Positions 50,362 through 59,163 of a stretch of DNA of 64,000 nt are shown piece after piece. The position numbers were made by a program, and so were the translations under genes. Within the stretch, counting starts at the first letter, position 1; each line of letters starts with the position of its first letter. The notes beneath the pieces are model-generated. The model searched no databases. It worked only from the letters and a program-made list of their open reading frames with translations, and was not told the DNA's origin. The stretch is from Algiphilus aromaticivorans DG1253 (GTDB lineage: Bacteria; Pseudomonadota; Gammaproteobacteria; Nevskiales; Nevskiaceae): contig NZ_JPOG01000001.1 of the NCBI RefSeq assembly GCF_000733765.1, positions 2,418,001 through 2,482,000 of the forward strand. Reading direction: 5' to 3'.

Positions 50362-51174
50362 ATGACGAAGGTTTGGTTGGTGACCGGCGCAAGCCGGGGA
50401 CTTGGACGCGAGATCGCGCGCGCAGCGCTCGATGCGGGCGAAACGGTAGTGGCGACAGCGCGATCCCTCGACGCGGTGCTCGATGCCTTCGAGAAACACG
50501 ATCGCCTGCACGCCCTCGCGCTTGATATTACCGACGCGGACGCCGCGAACTCGGTCGCCGCCGAGACCATCGAGCGGTTTGGTGCGATCGACGTGCTGGT
50601 GAACAACGCCGGCTATGCCGAATTGGGCTTCTTCGAGACCTTTACCGATGCCGCGGTACGGCGTCAGTTCGAGGTTAACCTGTTCGGCACAATGAACGTC
50701 GCGCGCGCGGTCGCCCCGCACATGCGTGTGCGTCGCTCGGGCCTCATCGTCACCATCTCGTCGGTGAGCGGGCTGGCTTCCAACGGCGGAGGAGCGGTCT
50801 ACTCGGCGTCGAAGTTCGCGGTCGAGGGATGGATGGAGGGTTTTGCGCAGGAACTGGCACCCTTGGGCGTCCGCTCGCTCCTGGTCGAGCCGGGGATGCT
50901 GCGCACCGACTTCATGGACCGGAAGTCAGCGAGTTTCGGCAGCATCGACATTCCAGACTACGTAGAGGCGATCGCGCAGTATCGATCGTTCGTGGAGGGG
51001 GCCAACGGGAACCAGCCGGGCGATCCGAAGCTGCTCGCCGCGCGGGTCGTGGCGCTTGCCTCGCAGGCCGAGACGCCATCGCGCCTCGTGTTCGGCGACG
51101 ACGCTCGGCAGTGGGCTGGCGCGAAGGTCGACCAATTGCGGAAGGAGATCACCCAGTCCGCCGATCGCGGCTGA
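50362..51174 (+). CDS. Short-chain dehydrogenase/reductase
   Basis: The protein is 270 residues from the ATG at 50362, with a GGGAGG Shine-Dalgarno. Classical SDR motifs: cofactor loop TGASRGLG (residues 8-15), NNAG (about 82-85), active-site Ser in ISSVSG and YSASK (Tyr and Lys). The Arg/Asp pattern after beta-2 (ATARSLDAV) suggests NADP(H). The substrate is unknown. It is divergent from the LysR regulator. Confidence 0.93.
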   Translation: MTKVWLVTGASRGLGREIARAALDAGETVVATARSLDAVLDAFEKHDRLHALALDITDADAANSVAAETIERFGAIDVLVNNAGYAELGFFETFTDAAVRRQFEVNLFGTMNVARAVAPHMRVRRSGLIVTISSVSGLASNGGGAVYSASKFAVEGWMEGFAQELAPLGVRSLLVEPGMLRTDFMDRKSASFGSIDIPDYVEAIAQYRSFVEGANGNQPGDPKLLAARVVALASQAETPSRLVFGDDARQWAGAKVDQLRKEITQSADRG

Positions 51175-51521
51175 TACGACAGATCAGGGAGCCGGTAAGG
51201 CTCGGCCCAGCAATGATCCTCGGGCGCATTTCCGAAAGCGCAGCTCCAACTGGACGGCCGAGGTCAGACCGAGAACCATCACCGAAACGGCGCAGGCTTT
51301 CCCGGAATCCGTTCCGGGTTGCTCCTTCCAGAATGGCTGAGCGGAGATGGAGAAACGGGAATCTTTCTGCCGTTCAAATGACCGCTTCGAGGGAGACGCC
51401 GGAGGCCTCGGAACAGCGTATACGGGGTCGGAAGCTGCCGTGTCGCACTGAATCAGTTTGCAGCCCGACCGCTTGGTGGGTGTGCAGAGATCGGCAACAA
51501 TAGAGGGCAATCGGCGGCCGA

Positions 51522-51642
51522 TGGCGGAGGAGATGGGATTGCGGACGGTCGAACCCGGGCACTGTTTCGTGGGTTCGAATCTGGAGCAGCGCGCTTCAGG
51601 CGGCTCTGGCGCGAAGCTTTCGCGCTTTCGCAAATTTGGCGG
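51522..51642. repeat. tRNA-Ser-derived repeat, right copy
   Basis: The unit starts TGGCGGAGGAGATGGGATT (a mutated tRNA-Ser 3' end), carries the inverted pair TCGAACCC/GGGTTCGA (51549-51578), then ATCTGGAGCAGCGCG, and ends GCGCTTTCGCAAATTTGGCGG. It is a direct repeat of 48985-49160 in the same orientation, on the other side of the LysR/SDR pair. Confidence 0.75.
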
Positions 51643-51657
51643 AGGGGGTGGGTATTC

Positions 51658-51691
51658 CCTACTAAGCTCGGCTCCTGCCTCGCTAAGTAGG
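51658..51691 (-). repeat. Conserved-loop hairpin, copy 5 (changed stem)
   Basis: The minus strand reads CCTACT-T-AGC, loop GAGGCAGGAGCCGA, then GCT-T-AGTAGG. Compared with the tRNA-cluster copies (GTCACT-T-GAC ... GTC-T-AGTGAC) the loop is identical and the T-T mismatch is in the same place, while several stem pairs are replaced by other Watson-Crick pairs. Confidence 0.8.
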
Positions 51692-51748
51692 CCGGGGCGG
51701 GACTTCCTGTCCCGCCCTTCGAATCCCACCCCCGATACTTCCTCCACA

Positions 51749-51785
51749 TACGAAAAAAGCCGGCGCATGGCCGGCTTCTTTCGTA
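51749..51785 (-). terminator. Terminator of tRNA-Ser
   Basis: A 16-bp stem with one mismatch (TACGAAAgAAGCCGGC on the minus strand, GCCGGCTTTTTTCGTA on the other arm) around a 5-nt loop begins 3 nt after the tRNA CCA end. The second arm supplies a T-rich run. Confidence 0.85.
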
Positions 51786-51787
51786 TC

Positions 51788-51878
51788 TGGCGGAGGGGGT
51801 GGGATTCGAACCCACGTGGGGCGTAAGCCCCCAACCGATTTCGAGTCGGTGCCGTTATGACCGCTTCGGTACCCCTCC
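51788..51878 (-). tRNA. tRNA-Ser (CGA)
   Basis: This is a complete 91-nt type II cloverleaf. The 5' end is GGAGGGGTACCGAAGCGG, the anticodon loop is CTCGAAA (anticodon CGA), the long variable arm is GGGGGCTTACGCCCC, the T arm is GTGGGTTCGAATCCCAC and CCA is encoded. It is intact and has its own promoter and terminator. Confidence 0.96.
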
Positions 51879-51888
51879 GTAGGGGCGC

Positions 51889-51894
51889 ATTCTA
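51889..51894 (-). promoter_or_regulatory. -10 box of tRNA-Ser with GC-rich discriminator
   Basis: TAGAAT on the minus strand is followed by GCGCCCC, and transcription would begin a few bases before the tRNA. No good -35 box is seen at 16-18 nt. The rest of the gap to mltF (51895-52099) has no gene. Confidence 0.4.
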
Positions 51895-52099
51895 CCGCTG
51901 AGTGACACTTCCTGAGAGAGGTGCCGTTGTGCTCCGGCCTGCCGGCTGCCGTCACACAATTCAGCAGCCGCACATTCTACAAGCGTTCGGCGCATTGGGA
52001 CACGTTGTGACGATGGACCGGAGACCGCACATCCGGTCATCCATACATACCACCCGAACCGATGTGTCGGCAGCCACGATGCTGCGCTAGGCTGCGTCC

Positions 52100-53581
52100 A
52101 TGTTCCCTGTTCCTGCGGATCCTTTGAAGCGCGCGAATGCGTTGCTCGCCCTGCGCATCGCCGGTTGGATCCTGGTCGCGCTCGGACTGGTCACGCTCAG
52201 TACACGCGCGCCGGCTCTGGCGCAGATTCGGGGCGCCGGTGTACTCCGTGTCGCAATGGTTAATGACCCGACGAGCTACTACTTGGGCCCGGCCGGCTAC
52301 ACCGGCTTCGATTACGACCTCGTGCGCGACTTTGCCGAGCACCTGGGCGTACGGCTCGAGATCGTCGAGGCAGCGTCAGCCGACGCCGCGCACAAGATGG
52401 TCATTCAGGGGAACGCGCAGCTGGCGGCGACGGCCAGTGCGGTCACCGCCTCGCGCAGCATGGAGCTGCGCTTCAGTCGACCTCTGCGTTACCGGACGCC
52501 GCAGCTAGTCGCGCGCAGCGGAAATGGCCATTCCAGCGATCCGGCCGAGCTCGATGCCCCCATCGTCGTCGCCGAAGGCAACGCGACCGTGGATTGGGTG
52601 CGTGAGCTGGCGCGCGACTATCCGGACCTACGCTGGGAGACGCGTGCGAACGTCGACACCGAAGCGCTGCTGCAGCGTGTGGCCAACGACGATCTGCAGC
52701 TCACCGTCGCCGGCTCGGATCTGGTGGCTATCACCGAGCGCTACTACCCGAGGCTACGGGTGCTGCGCGACATTGGAGAGCCTCGCCCCCTGGCGTGGGC
52801 GGTGGCGCGCGAAGATGGCCGGGAGCTGTCGCGCAGGCTCGCCCACTTTCTTCGCCTCATCGGGCGCGAGGAGATCATCCGCCTGCGCGACCGCTACTTC
52901 GGTCACATCAACCGCCTCAACTACGTCGACGCAGTCGCCCTCGCCACGCACTACGAAACGCGCCTGCCCCAGTATCGAGAAAAGTTCGAGGAGGCGGGTG
53001 CCGAGCAAGACATCGACTGGCGCCTGCTCGCCGCCGTGGGCTATCAGGAATCGCACTGGAACAACCGGGCGGTCAGCCCCACCGGCGTGCGCGGCCTCAT
53101 GCAGATCACGCAACAGACGGCACGCTTTCTCGATATCGACGACCGTCTGGATCCGGCCGAATCCATCGACGGCGCAGCACGCTACCTGAAGTCGCTGTCG
53201 AGCCGGTTGCCAGAGAGCATCGAAGAACCCGACCGCAGCTGGTTCATGCTGGCCGCCTACAATCTCGGACTGGGCCACGTGCTGGACGCCAGGCGACTCA
53301 CGGAACAGATGGGCGACACCCCTGACCGCTGGCTGGATGTCCGCCAGCATCTGCCCCTGCTCACCCAGCCACGCCATTACAAGAAGCTGCGCTACGGCTA
53401 CGCCCGTGGTCCGGAGGCCGTGCAGTACGTGGGCAATGTACGCACGTACTACGACATGCTGGTCTGGTTGACCGACCGCGAGAAAGGCGCCAAGCCGCCA
53501 CCGAAGAAGGACCGGGAGGAACGCGAGCTACGTCCGCCTGCCAGCCGCGATCCCTTATCAATCGAGCAGCCGATCCTCTAG
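52100..53581 (+). CDS. mltF: Membrane-bound lytic murein transglycosylase F
   Basis: The protein is 493 residues. An N-terminal hydrophobic signal/anchor (ALRIAGWILVALGLVTLSTRA) is followed by a solute-binding-type (SBP_bac_3) domain at about residues 45-270 (GVLRVAMVNDPTSYYLGPAGYTGFDYDLVRDFA). A C-terminal SLT lysozyme-like domain at about 295-430 carries the catalytic Glu in GYQESHWNNRAVSPTGVRGLMQIT. It cleaves peptidoglycan glycan strands with 1,6-anhydro ends. A basic, Pro-rich tail follows. Confidence 0.95.
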   Translation: MFPVPADPLKRANALLALRIAGWILVALGLVTLSTRAPALAQIRGAGVLRVAMVNDPTSYYLGPAGYTGFDYDLVRDFAEHLGVRLEIVEAASADAAHKMVIQGNAQLAATASAVTASRSMELRFSRPLRYRTPQLVARSGNGHSSDPAELDAPIVVAEGNATVDWVRELARDYPDLRWETRANVDTEALLQRVANDDLQLTVAGSDLVAITERYYPRLRVLRDIGEPRPLAWAVAREDGRELSRRLAHFLRLIGREEIIRLRDRYFGHINRLNYVDAVALATHYETRLPQYREKFEEAGAEQDIDWRLLAAVGYQESHWNNRAVSPTGVRGLMQITQQTARFLDIDDRLDPAESIDGAARYLKSLSSRLPESIEEPDRSWFMLAAYNLGLGHVLDARRLTEQMGDTPDRWLDVRQHLPLLTQPRHYKKLRYGYARGPEAVQYVGNVRTYYDMLVWLTDREKGAKPPPKKDREERELRPPASRDPLSIEQPIL

Positions 53582-53589
53582 CGCTTGCC

Positions 53590-53928
53590 TCAGCCGGGCA
53601 CGCGCAGCCGCTCGACGATTCGACCCTGGCCTATGTGCTGCTCGATGATTTCGTCGACGTCGTCCTCGTCGAGGTAGCGGTACCAGACACCTTCCGGGTA
53701 GACCACGAGCATGGGCCCTTCCTCGCAGCGGTCCAGGCAACCGGCGCTGTTGATTCGCACCTTGCCCGCTCCGTTCAGGCCCAGGGCCTTGATACGCTCC
53801 TTGGCATAGGCGCGCACGCGCTCGGCACCGCGCGCGGCGCAGCATGGGCGCGCCGCGTCCGGCTCGCGCCGGTTGCAGCAGAAAAAGAGATGGTGCTCGT
53901 AATAGGGCACCGGAGCGCTCGCGCTCAT
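53590..53928 (-). CDS. Thioredoxin-like 2Fe-2S ferredoxin
   Basis: The protein is 112 residues. The (2Fe-2S) ferredoxin-like fold has Cys ligands in HHLFFCCNRREPDAARPCC and INSAGCLDRCEEGPMLVVYP. It is a small electron carrier or assembly protein whose partner is unknown. The start overlaps the stop of the DUF481 gene by 4 bp (ATGA), so the two are co-translated, although their predicted locations (cytoplasm and outer membrane) differ. It converges on mltF with 8 nt between stops. Confidence 0.9.
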   Translation of the reverse strand: MSASAPVPYYEHHLFFCCNRREPDAARPCCAARGAERVRAYAKERIKALGLNGAGKVRINSAGCLDRCEEGPMLVVYPEGVWYRYLDEDDVDEIIEQHIGQGRIVERLRVPG

Positions 53929-54671
53929 GAACCGAACCCGTAATTGAGGTTGACGGCAGTGTAGGTATCGGTGTTCTCGATGCCGGATGCGACTTCACTG
54001 TTGTACTGCACTGTGTAGCTGAGCGAGGCGAAGAGATTGCCGATGATCGACAGCTGCAGCGCTGTCTCGGAATCGACGGAGGTATTCGACGATCCACTCT
54101 CGACACCCAGGGTCTGCACGAAGCGACTGGTCTCGGTGATCTGCCAGGCGTAGTCGGTGGCGAGGCTGCCGATGGCCTCGGACTCGCTGCTGCCGTCGGG
54201 CTCCTGAAACTTGATCTGCCGCATACCGGCGCCGATCTCGACATTCCATTCGTGCTGATCGCTTTTCAGCAGCCGACGGCCATAACCGACCGTTTCGGAA
54301 GTCCGCCGCCGGACACCACCGAAGAGGTCCTTCTCGAAATCCGCCGAGAAGAAAGCGAAATCGTGCTCGGTAAAGTTGAAGTCGGCCTTGTAGCCGGCGC
54401 TATAGCGCTCGACGCTAGTCTCTCCCTCATCGCGCGTCTGCAGCGTCTTGCCCTGCAGGCTGTGCTTGAAGCGCTCGCTCTCGTAAAGCAGCTGGGCGCG
54501 GAAGTTGGTCGTGCGCGACTCGCTATTGCCGCTGGCGGAGACGAAGCCCGCCGACAGCTCGCCCGACAAGCCTCGCGCGTCCTCGTCCTCAGCGATCACT
54601 GGGCCGGATGCAAGAATAAACGCCCCGACCAGCGCCGCGCAGCGCGCCGGCAGCGTGCAATACTTCACCAT
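53925..54671 (-). CDS. DUF481 outer-membrane beta-barrel protein (YdiY-like)
   Basis: The protein is 248 residues from the ATG at 54671 (GGAAG upstream); a TTG at 54677 is also possible. A signal peptide (LVGAFILASGPVIAE) is followed by the DUF481 domain with alternating hydrophobic strands (LSGELSAGFVSASGNSES, TNFRAQLLYESERF) and a C-terminal strand ending YGFGS. It is probably a 12-strand outer-membrane barrel, induced by acid or salt in other bacteria. It is coupled to the 2Fe-2S gene. Confidence 0.88.
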   Translation of the reverse strand: MVKYCTLPARCAALVGAFILASGPVIAEDEDARGLSGELSAGFVSASGNSESRTTNFRAQLLYESERFKHSLQGKTLQTRDEGETSVERYSAGYKADFNFTEHDFAFFSADFEKDLFGGVRRRTSETVGYGRRLLKSDQHEWNVEIGAGMRQIKFQEPDGSSESEAIGSLATDYAWQITETSRFVQTLGVESGSSNTSVDSETALQLSIIGNLFASLSYTVQYNSEVASGIENTDTYTAVNLNYGFGS

Positions 54672-54736
54672 GTGCAAGCTTCCAAATCGTTGAAAATTGG
54701 GGCGCGAAGTTTAACAACGCGGCCCGGAGGCCGCGG

Positions 54737-55972
54737 ATGCCGGGCCTAGACCATGTCAAGCAGAGCGTGCGCGCCGACGCCGACCTCTGCGTGAAGTGCG
54801 GACTCTGCCTGCCACACTGCCCGACCTACGCCTTGACCGGCCGCGAGGCGGAATCACCACGTGGGCGCATCGCATTGCTGCAGCATCTAGCCGAGCAGCA
54901 GGATGATCTCTCCGACCCCAGCCTAGCCACGGCCGTCGATCACTGCCTGAGCTGCCGCGCCTGCGAATCCGTCTGCCCGGCCCGCGTCCCCTACGGACGG
55001 CTCTTCGACAACGGACAGACACTGCTCGCGAGCCGGGCACCGCAACGCCTGTCGCGCCTGCGGCTACGAGGCGGGCTGCTGCACCGCCCGCGCCTGCGCC
55101 TGGGGCTACTGCGTCTGCTCTGGTTGCTTCAGCGCATCGGCTTGCTGCGCGCGCTGCAGCGTGCGCTGCGCAACCGGAGCCCGGGCCGATGGCTTCAGCG
55201 CCTGCCGCGCCTCCGGTGGCCGCGCGATCCCCGCCACGAGGCGGCGGGGACGCACTGCGACGTGGCCATATTCAGCGGCTGCCTGGGTGACAGCGCGGAC
55301 CACGAGGCCGTTGGCGCACTGCGCCGCCTGCTGGATGCCGCGGGCTACCACTGCGCCGTGCCGCGCGGCCAGGGCTGCTGCGGCGCGCTGGAAGCTCACG
55401 GCGGCGATGCCGAGGCCGCCGAGTCGGCGCTGGCACACAGCGCACCGGCCTTCACGGGTGCGCGATATATCGTGCCAGTGGCCAGTGGCTGCGCGGCCTG
55501 GGTAGCGGATGCCACGGCAGCTAGCCCCACGGCGGCGCCGCCGCTGCGCGCTCAGCTCACTTCAGCCTGGGAGCTGTTGGCGGCGCGCGCCAGTAGCCTG
55601 AGCTGGGTGCAGACTGCGGAGCGGGTGGCGGTCTGGACAGCCTGCACGCAGCGCAACCGGCTGCGCGATGACGCCGCCATGCTGGCGCTACTGGAGCAGG
55701 TTCCGGGCGCGACCGTGCAACGACTGCCCGCGGGCATGCGCTGCTGCGGCGCGGCCGGGATGCATTTCCTCGACGAGATGCAGCGCGCAGACACGCTGGT
55801 AGCGCCCATCGTCGACGCACTTGCCGAGCATCCGCCAGCGATGCTTCTATGCGCCAACGTCGGCTGCCGGCTGCATATCGACGCCGCGCTGCGGCGGGCC
55901 GGGCTGGCCATTCCGGTGAGGCACCCGGCCGAATGGCTGGCCGAGCGCCTGCAGGACTCAGTCGTCGGCTGA
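54737..55972 (+). CDS. GlcF-like iron-sulfur protein (orphan)
   Basis: The protein is 411 residues. Two 4Fe-4S motifs are present: CVKCGLCLPHCPTY (residues 18-31) and CLSCRACESVCPAR (about 70-83). Two Cys-rich CCG domains follow (GQGCCGALEAHGG, and MRCCGAAGMHFL with CANVGCRLHI). Length and layout match the glycolate oxidase iron-sulfur subunit GlcF, which passes electrons from flavin subunits to quinone. GlcD and GlcE are not adjacent, so it works with a partner elsewhere or has another role. Its 3' end overlaps lptE by 15 bp (convergent). Confidence 0.85.
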   Translation: MPGLDHVKQSVRADADLCVKCGLCLPHCPTYALTGREAESPRGRIALLQHLAEQQDDLSDPSLATAVDHCLSCRACESVCPARVPYGRLFDNGQTLLASRAPQRLSRLRLRGGLLHRPRLRLGLLRLLWLLQRIGLLRALQRALRNRSPGRWLQRLPRLRWPRDPRHEAAGTHCDVAIFSGCLGDSADHEAVGALRRLLDAAGYHCAVPRGQGCCGALEAHGGDAEAAESALAHSAPAFTGARYIVPVASGCAAWVADATAASPTAAPPLRAQLTSAWELLAARASSLSWVQTAERVAVWTACTQRNRLRDDAAMLALLEQVPGATVQRLPAGMRCCGAAGMHFLDEMQRADTLVAPIVDALAEHPPAMLLCANVGCRLHIDAALRRAGLAIPVRHPAEWLAERLQDSVVG

Positions 55973-56473
55973 GCGCAGCAGGCGGGACTCCAGCTGCAGC
56001 AGGATGCGCTCGGCAAGCTCGTCCTGCAGGAACTCGGCGAGCCGTGCCTCCTCGGCCTCCTTGGGCAGGATCTGCTCGGTGGGGAAGCTGAGCGCGCGGC
56101 GCGCCGACAGCGTCTGAGGCGGCACCAACATGCCCTCGCTATCGGCCAGCCTGAAGGTGACCTCTACCTGGATCTCGAACTCTATGGCCCGGCCCTGCGT
56201 GCTGACGGAGAGCACCTCCGAGCGCTGCTGGATGTTGCTGAGGGTGAGCACCGAATCGGCGGTGGCCGCCGCGCCAGTGACGTCGGCGCCGCGCCGACGC
56301 AGCCGGGCACGCAGCGCCGTCTCGATGGCCGGCTCCTCGGCGCTATAGGGCTGCTCACTTTCCAGGAAGACGCGCTGCAGCGGCCCCGGAAGCGGCCGGC
56401 TGCCCTGCATGCGGAAGCCGCAGCCCGACAGGGCCAGCGGTGGCAGAGCCAGTAGTAAAGCGCGGCGGCGCAT
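55958..56473 (-). CDS. lptE: LPS-assembly lipoprotein LptE
   Basis: The protein is 171 residues from the ATG at 56473, overlapping the leuS stop (TGATG); a GTG one codon earlier is possible. The signal ends in a lipobox (LALSGCGF, Cys about residue 18). The mixed alpha/beta LptE domain follows. It plugs and assembles LptD in the outer membrane for lipopolysaccharide export. The leuS-lptE (then usually holA) order is typical of gammaproteobacteria, but holA is not next here: the convergent GlcF-like gene takes its place. Confidence 0.9.
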   Translation of the reverse strand: MRRRALLLALPPLALSGCGFRMQGSRPLPGPLQRVFLESEQPYSAEEPAIETALRARLRRRGADVTGAAATADSVLTLSNIQQRSEVLSVSTQGRAIEFEIQVEVTFRLADSEGMLVPPQTLSARRALSFPTEQILPKEAEEARLAEFLQDELAERILLQLESRLLRSADD

Positions 56474-59061
56474 CACACCACCAGATTCACGAGACGACCG
56501 GGCACCACGATCTTCTTGCGCAGCGGCTGCTCGCCGAGGAAACGGGCGACCGATTCCTCGGCCGTGGCGGCGGCGATGATCGCCTCCTCGTCGGCGTCGG
56601 CCGGCACGGTGACGCGACCGCGCAGCTTGCCGTTGACCTGCACGACCAGCGTGACGTCATCGCTGACCAGCGCCTGCGCATCGGCCGTCGGCCAGGGCGC
56701 GTCGATCACCGGTTGCTCGTGACCCAGTTCGCGCCACAGCGCGTGGCTGATGTGCGGCGTGATCGGCGCCAGCACCCGCAGCAGCGCCTCGATCAGCTCG
56801 CGCACGACAGCGTGCACGGCCGGCCTGCTGCCATCGGCGCGACCAGCGGCGTTGAGCAGTTCCATGCAGGCCGCGACGGCGGTGTTGAAGATCTGGCGGC
56901 GGTTGACGTCGTCGTCGATCTTGCGCAAGGCCTCGTGCAGCTGGCGACGCAGCGCGCTCGCCGCCTCTTCGGCCGCCGGATCGGCATCGGCGGCGACAGG
57001 GCCGGCGGCGAGATGCTCGTGCACCAGGCGCCACAGACGCCGCAGGAAGCGGCTGGCGCCTTCCAGGCCGGCATCGCTCCATTCCAGCGACTGCTCGGGC
57101 GGTGCGGCGAACATCATGAACAGGCGTACAGCATCGGCACCGTGGGCGTCGATCATGGCCTGCGGGTCGACGCCGTTGTTCTTGGATTTCGACATCTTCT
57201 CGATGGCCCCCACCTGCACGGAGGCGCCATCAGCCAGGGCCACGGCCTGGCTGCGGTCGCCGGCATCGAGCTGTACTTCGCCGGGGTTGAACCACTGCCG
57301 CCGGCCATCCGCCTGCTCGCGGAAAAAGGTGGGCGCGACAACCATGCCCTGCGTCAGCAAGCGCGCGAAGGGCTCGTCGCAGTCGAGCAGCCCCTGGTCG
57401 CGCATCGCCTTGGTGAAGAAGCGGGCGTAGAGCAGGTGCAGCACGGCGTGCTCGACGCCGCCCACGTACTGGTCCACCGGCATCCAGCGACGCGCATCCT
57501 CATCGACCATGGCCGTATCGCTGTGGGCGCTGGCGAAGCGCGCGAAATACCAGGAGGAGTCGATGAAGGTATCGAAGGTATCCGTCTCGCGGCGCGCCGC
57601 GGCGCCGCACTTCGGGCAGCTGCAGTCGACGAAGTCCGAGTGCTTTGCCAACGGGTTGCCGGAGCCGTCCGGACGCAGATTCTCGGGAAGCTTCACCGGT
57701 AGTTCGGATTCCGGCACCGGCACGGCGCCGCAGCCCTCGCAATAGATCACGGGAATCGGGCAGCCCCAGTAGCGCTGGCGCGACACGCCCCAGTCGCGCA
57801 GGCGGAAGTTTTTGCGCACGCGGCCGATACCGGCCGCCTGCAGCTTCTCCGCCACGGCATTGAAGGCCTGCTCGAAGTTCATGCCGTCGAACTCGCCGGA
57901 GTTGTGCACGATGCCCTTGTCGCTATAGGCGCCCTCGCTGACGTCGGCCGGTCCCGAGGTATCCGGGCCGATGACCGGGCGGATGGGCAGGCCATAGGCC
58001 GTGGCGAAGGCGTGATCGCGCTCGTCGTGCGCCGGCACCGCCATGACTGCACCGGCGCCGTAGGCCATCAGAACGAAGTTGGCGACCCAGATGGGGACAG
58101 TCTCGCCGGTTATGGGATGCACGGCGTCGATGCCCAGCGGCATGCCGCGCTTCTCGGCGGTCTCCAGATTCGCCTCGGAAACGCCGCTGCGCTGCAGCTC
58201 GTTAACGAAGGTGGCGACATCCGGATCGCGCTCGGCGGCTTCGCGCGCCAGCGGATGCTGCGGGGCCACCGCCATGTAGGTGACACCGCCGATGGTGTCC
58301 GGCCGCGTGGTGTAGACGCTGAGGCGCTCGTCGCGGCCAACCAGCGCGAAGTCGATCTCCACGCCATAGGAACGGCCGATCCAGTTCGCCTGCATGGTGC
58401 GCACGGCTTCCGGCCAGCTGCCCTCCAGCTTTTCCAGATCGTCGACCAACTGGTCGGCGTAGTCGGTGATGCGTATGAACCACTGCGGAATCTCGCGCTG
58501 CTCGACCTCGGCGCCGGAGCGCCAACCCCGCCCGTCGATGACCTGCTCGTTGGCGAGCACTGTCTGATCAATCGGGTCCCAGTTCACGACGGCGCTGCGC
58601 CGCTCGACCAAACCGGCTTCCCACAGCTTCAGGAAGAACCACTGCTGCCAGCGGTAGTAGCCCGGATCGCAGGTCGCGAATTCGCGAGACCAGTCGTAGC
58701 CGAAACCCAGCCGCTGCAGCTGCGCGCGCATGGCGTCGATGTTGGCGCGTGTCCATTCGCCGGGCGCCACGCCGCGATCCATCGCCGCGTTTTCGGCCGG
58801 CAGGCCGAAGGCGTCCCAGCCCATGGGCTGCAGCACGCGGTCGCCCTGCATGCGGCGCACGCGTGCGATGACGTCGCCGATGGTGTAGTTGCGCACATGC
58901 CCCATGTGCAGCTTGCCGCTGGGATAGGGAAACATCGACAGGCAGTAGAAATGCCGGCGCGGGTCTTCGCCGGCGCCGGGCGCGATCCTGAAGCTGTCAT
59001 TCTCGCGCCAGTATTGCTGCGCGGCCTGCTCGACGGCGGCCGCATCGTATTCCTGCTGCAT
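56473..59061 (-). CDS. leuS: Leucyl-tRNA synthetase
   Basis: This class I synthetase charges tRNA-Leu; 862 residues (E. coli 860). [12 protein letters not shown] supplies the HIGH motif near residue 50; the CP1 editing domain (with [17 protein letters not shown]-like [13 protein letters not shown]) and [12 protein letters not shown] are all present. The C-terminal anticodon and zinc-like regions are complete. The start [18 protein letters not shown] is at 59061. It is the first gene of the leuS-lptE transcript. Confidence 0.97.
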   Translation of the reverse strand: MQQEYDAAAVEQAAQQYWRENDSFRIAPGAGEDPRRHFYCLSMFPYPSGKLHMGHVRNYTIGDVIARVRRMQGDRVLQPMGWDAFGLPAENAAMDRGVAPGEWTRANIDAMRAQLQRLGFGYDWSREFATCDPGYYRWQQWFFLKLWEAGLVERRSAVVNWDPIDQTVLANEQVIDGRGWRSGAEVEQREIPQWFIRITDYADQLVDDLEKLEGSWPEAVRTMQANWIGRSYGVEIDFALVGRDERLSVYTTRPDTIGGVTYMAVAPQHPLAREAAERDPDVATFVNELQRSGVSEANLETAEKRGMPLGIDAVHPITGETVPIWVANFVLMAYGAGAVMAVPAHDERDHAFATAYGLPIRPVIGPDTSGPADVSEGAYSDKGIVHNSGEFDGMNFEQAFNAVAEKLQAAGIGRVRKNFRLRDWGVSRQRYWGCPIPVIYCEGCGAVPVPESELPVKLPENLRPDGSGNPLAKHSDFVDCSCPKCGAAARRETDTFDTFIDSSWYFARFASAHSDTAMVDEDARRWMPVDQYVGGVEHAVLHLLYARFFTKAMRDQGLLDCDEPFARLLTQGMVVAPTFFREQADGRRQWFNPGEVQLDAGDRSQAVALADGASVQVGAIEKMSKSKNNGVDPQAMIDAHGADAVRLFMMFAAPPEQSLEWSDAGLEGASRFLRRLWRLVHEHLAAGPVAADADPAAEEAASALRRQLHEALRKIDDDVNRRQIFNTAVAACMELLNAAGRADGSRPAVHAVVRELIEALLRVLAPITPHISHALWRELGHEQPVIDAPWPTADAQALVSDDVTLVVQVNGKLRGRVTVPADADEEAIIAAATAEESVARFLGEQPLRKKIVVPGRLVNLVV

Positions 59062-59111
59062 TGCGCTGGGCTGTCCGGATTCGGGAAGCGCGCATGGTAG
59101 CGCGCGCGCAA

Positions 59112-59138
59112 CAAAAAGACCCGGCCGGAGCCGGGTCT
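59112..59138 (-). terminator. Rho-independent terminator of the DUF1302-DUF1329 operon
   Basis: AGACCCGGC-TCCG-GCCGGGTCT is a perfect 9-bp stem followed on the minus strand by TTTTTG. It lies 26 nt after the DUF1329 stop codon and before leuS. Confidence 0.9.
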
Positions 59139-59163
59139 AGAGTCCCTCTACCGCTCTTCCGGC

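Larger units (their letters stand above)
51175..51787. repeat. Repeat-filled stretch between SDR and tRNA-Ser
   Basis: No gene is supported in these 613 bp. Bases 51175-51510 are unique sequence without recognisable coding. From 51522 the tRNA-Ser-derived repeat begins (51522-51642), a further truncated tRNA 3' end lies at 51637-51652, then the conserved-loop hairpin (51658-51691), the hairpin GGGCGGGAC-TTCCT-GTCCCGCCC, and an inverted tRNA-Ser T-arm piece (TTCGAATCCCACCCCC, ending near 51734). The tRNA terminator follows. Confidence 0.75.
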
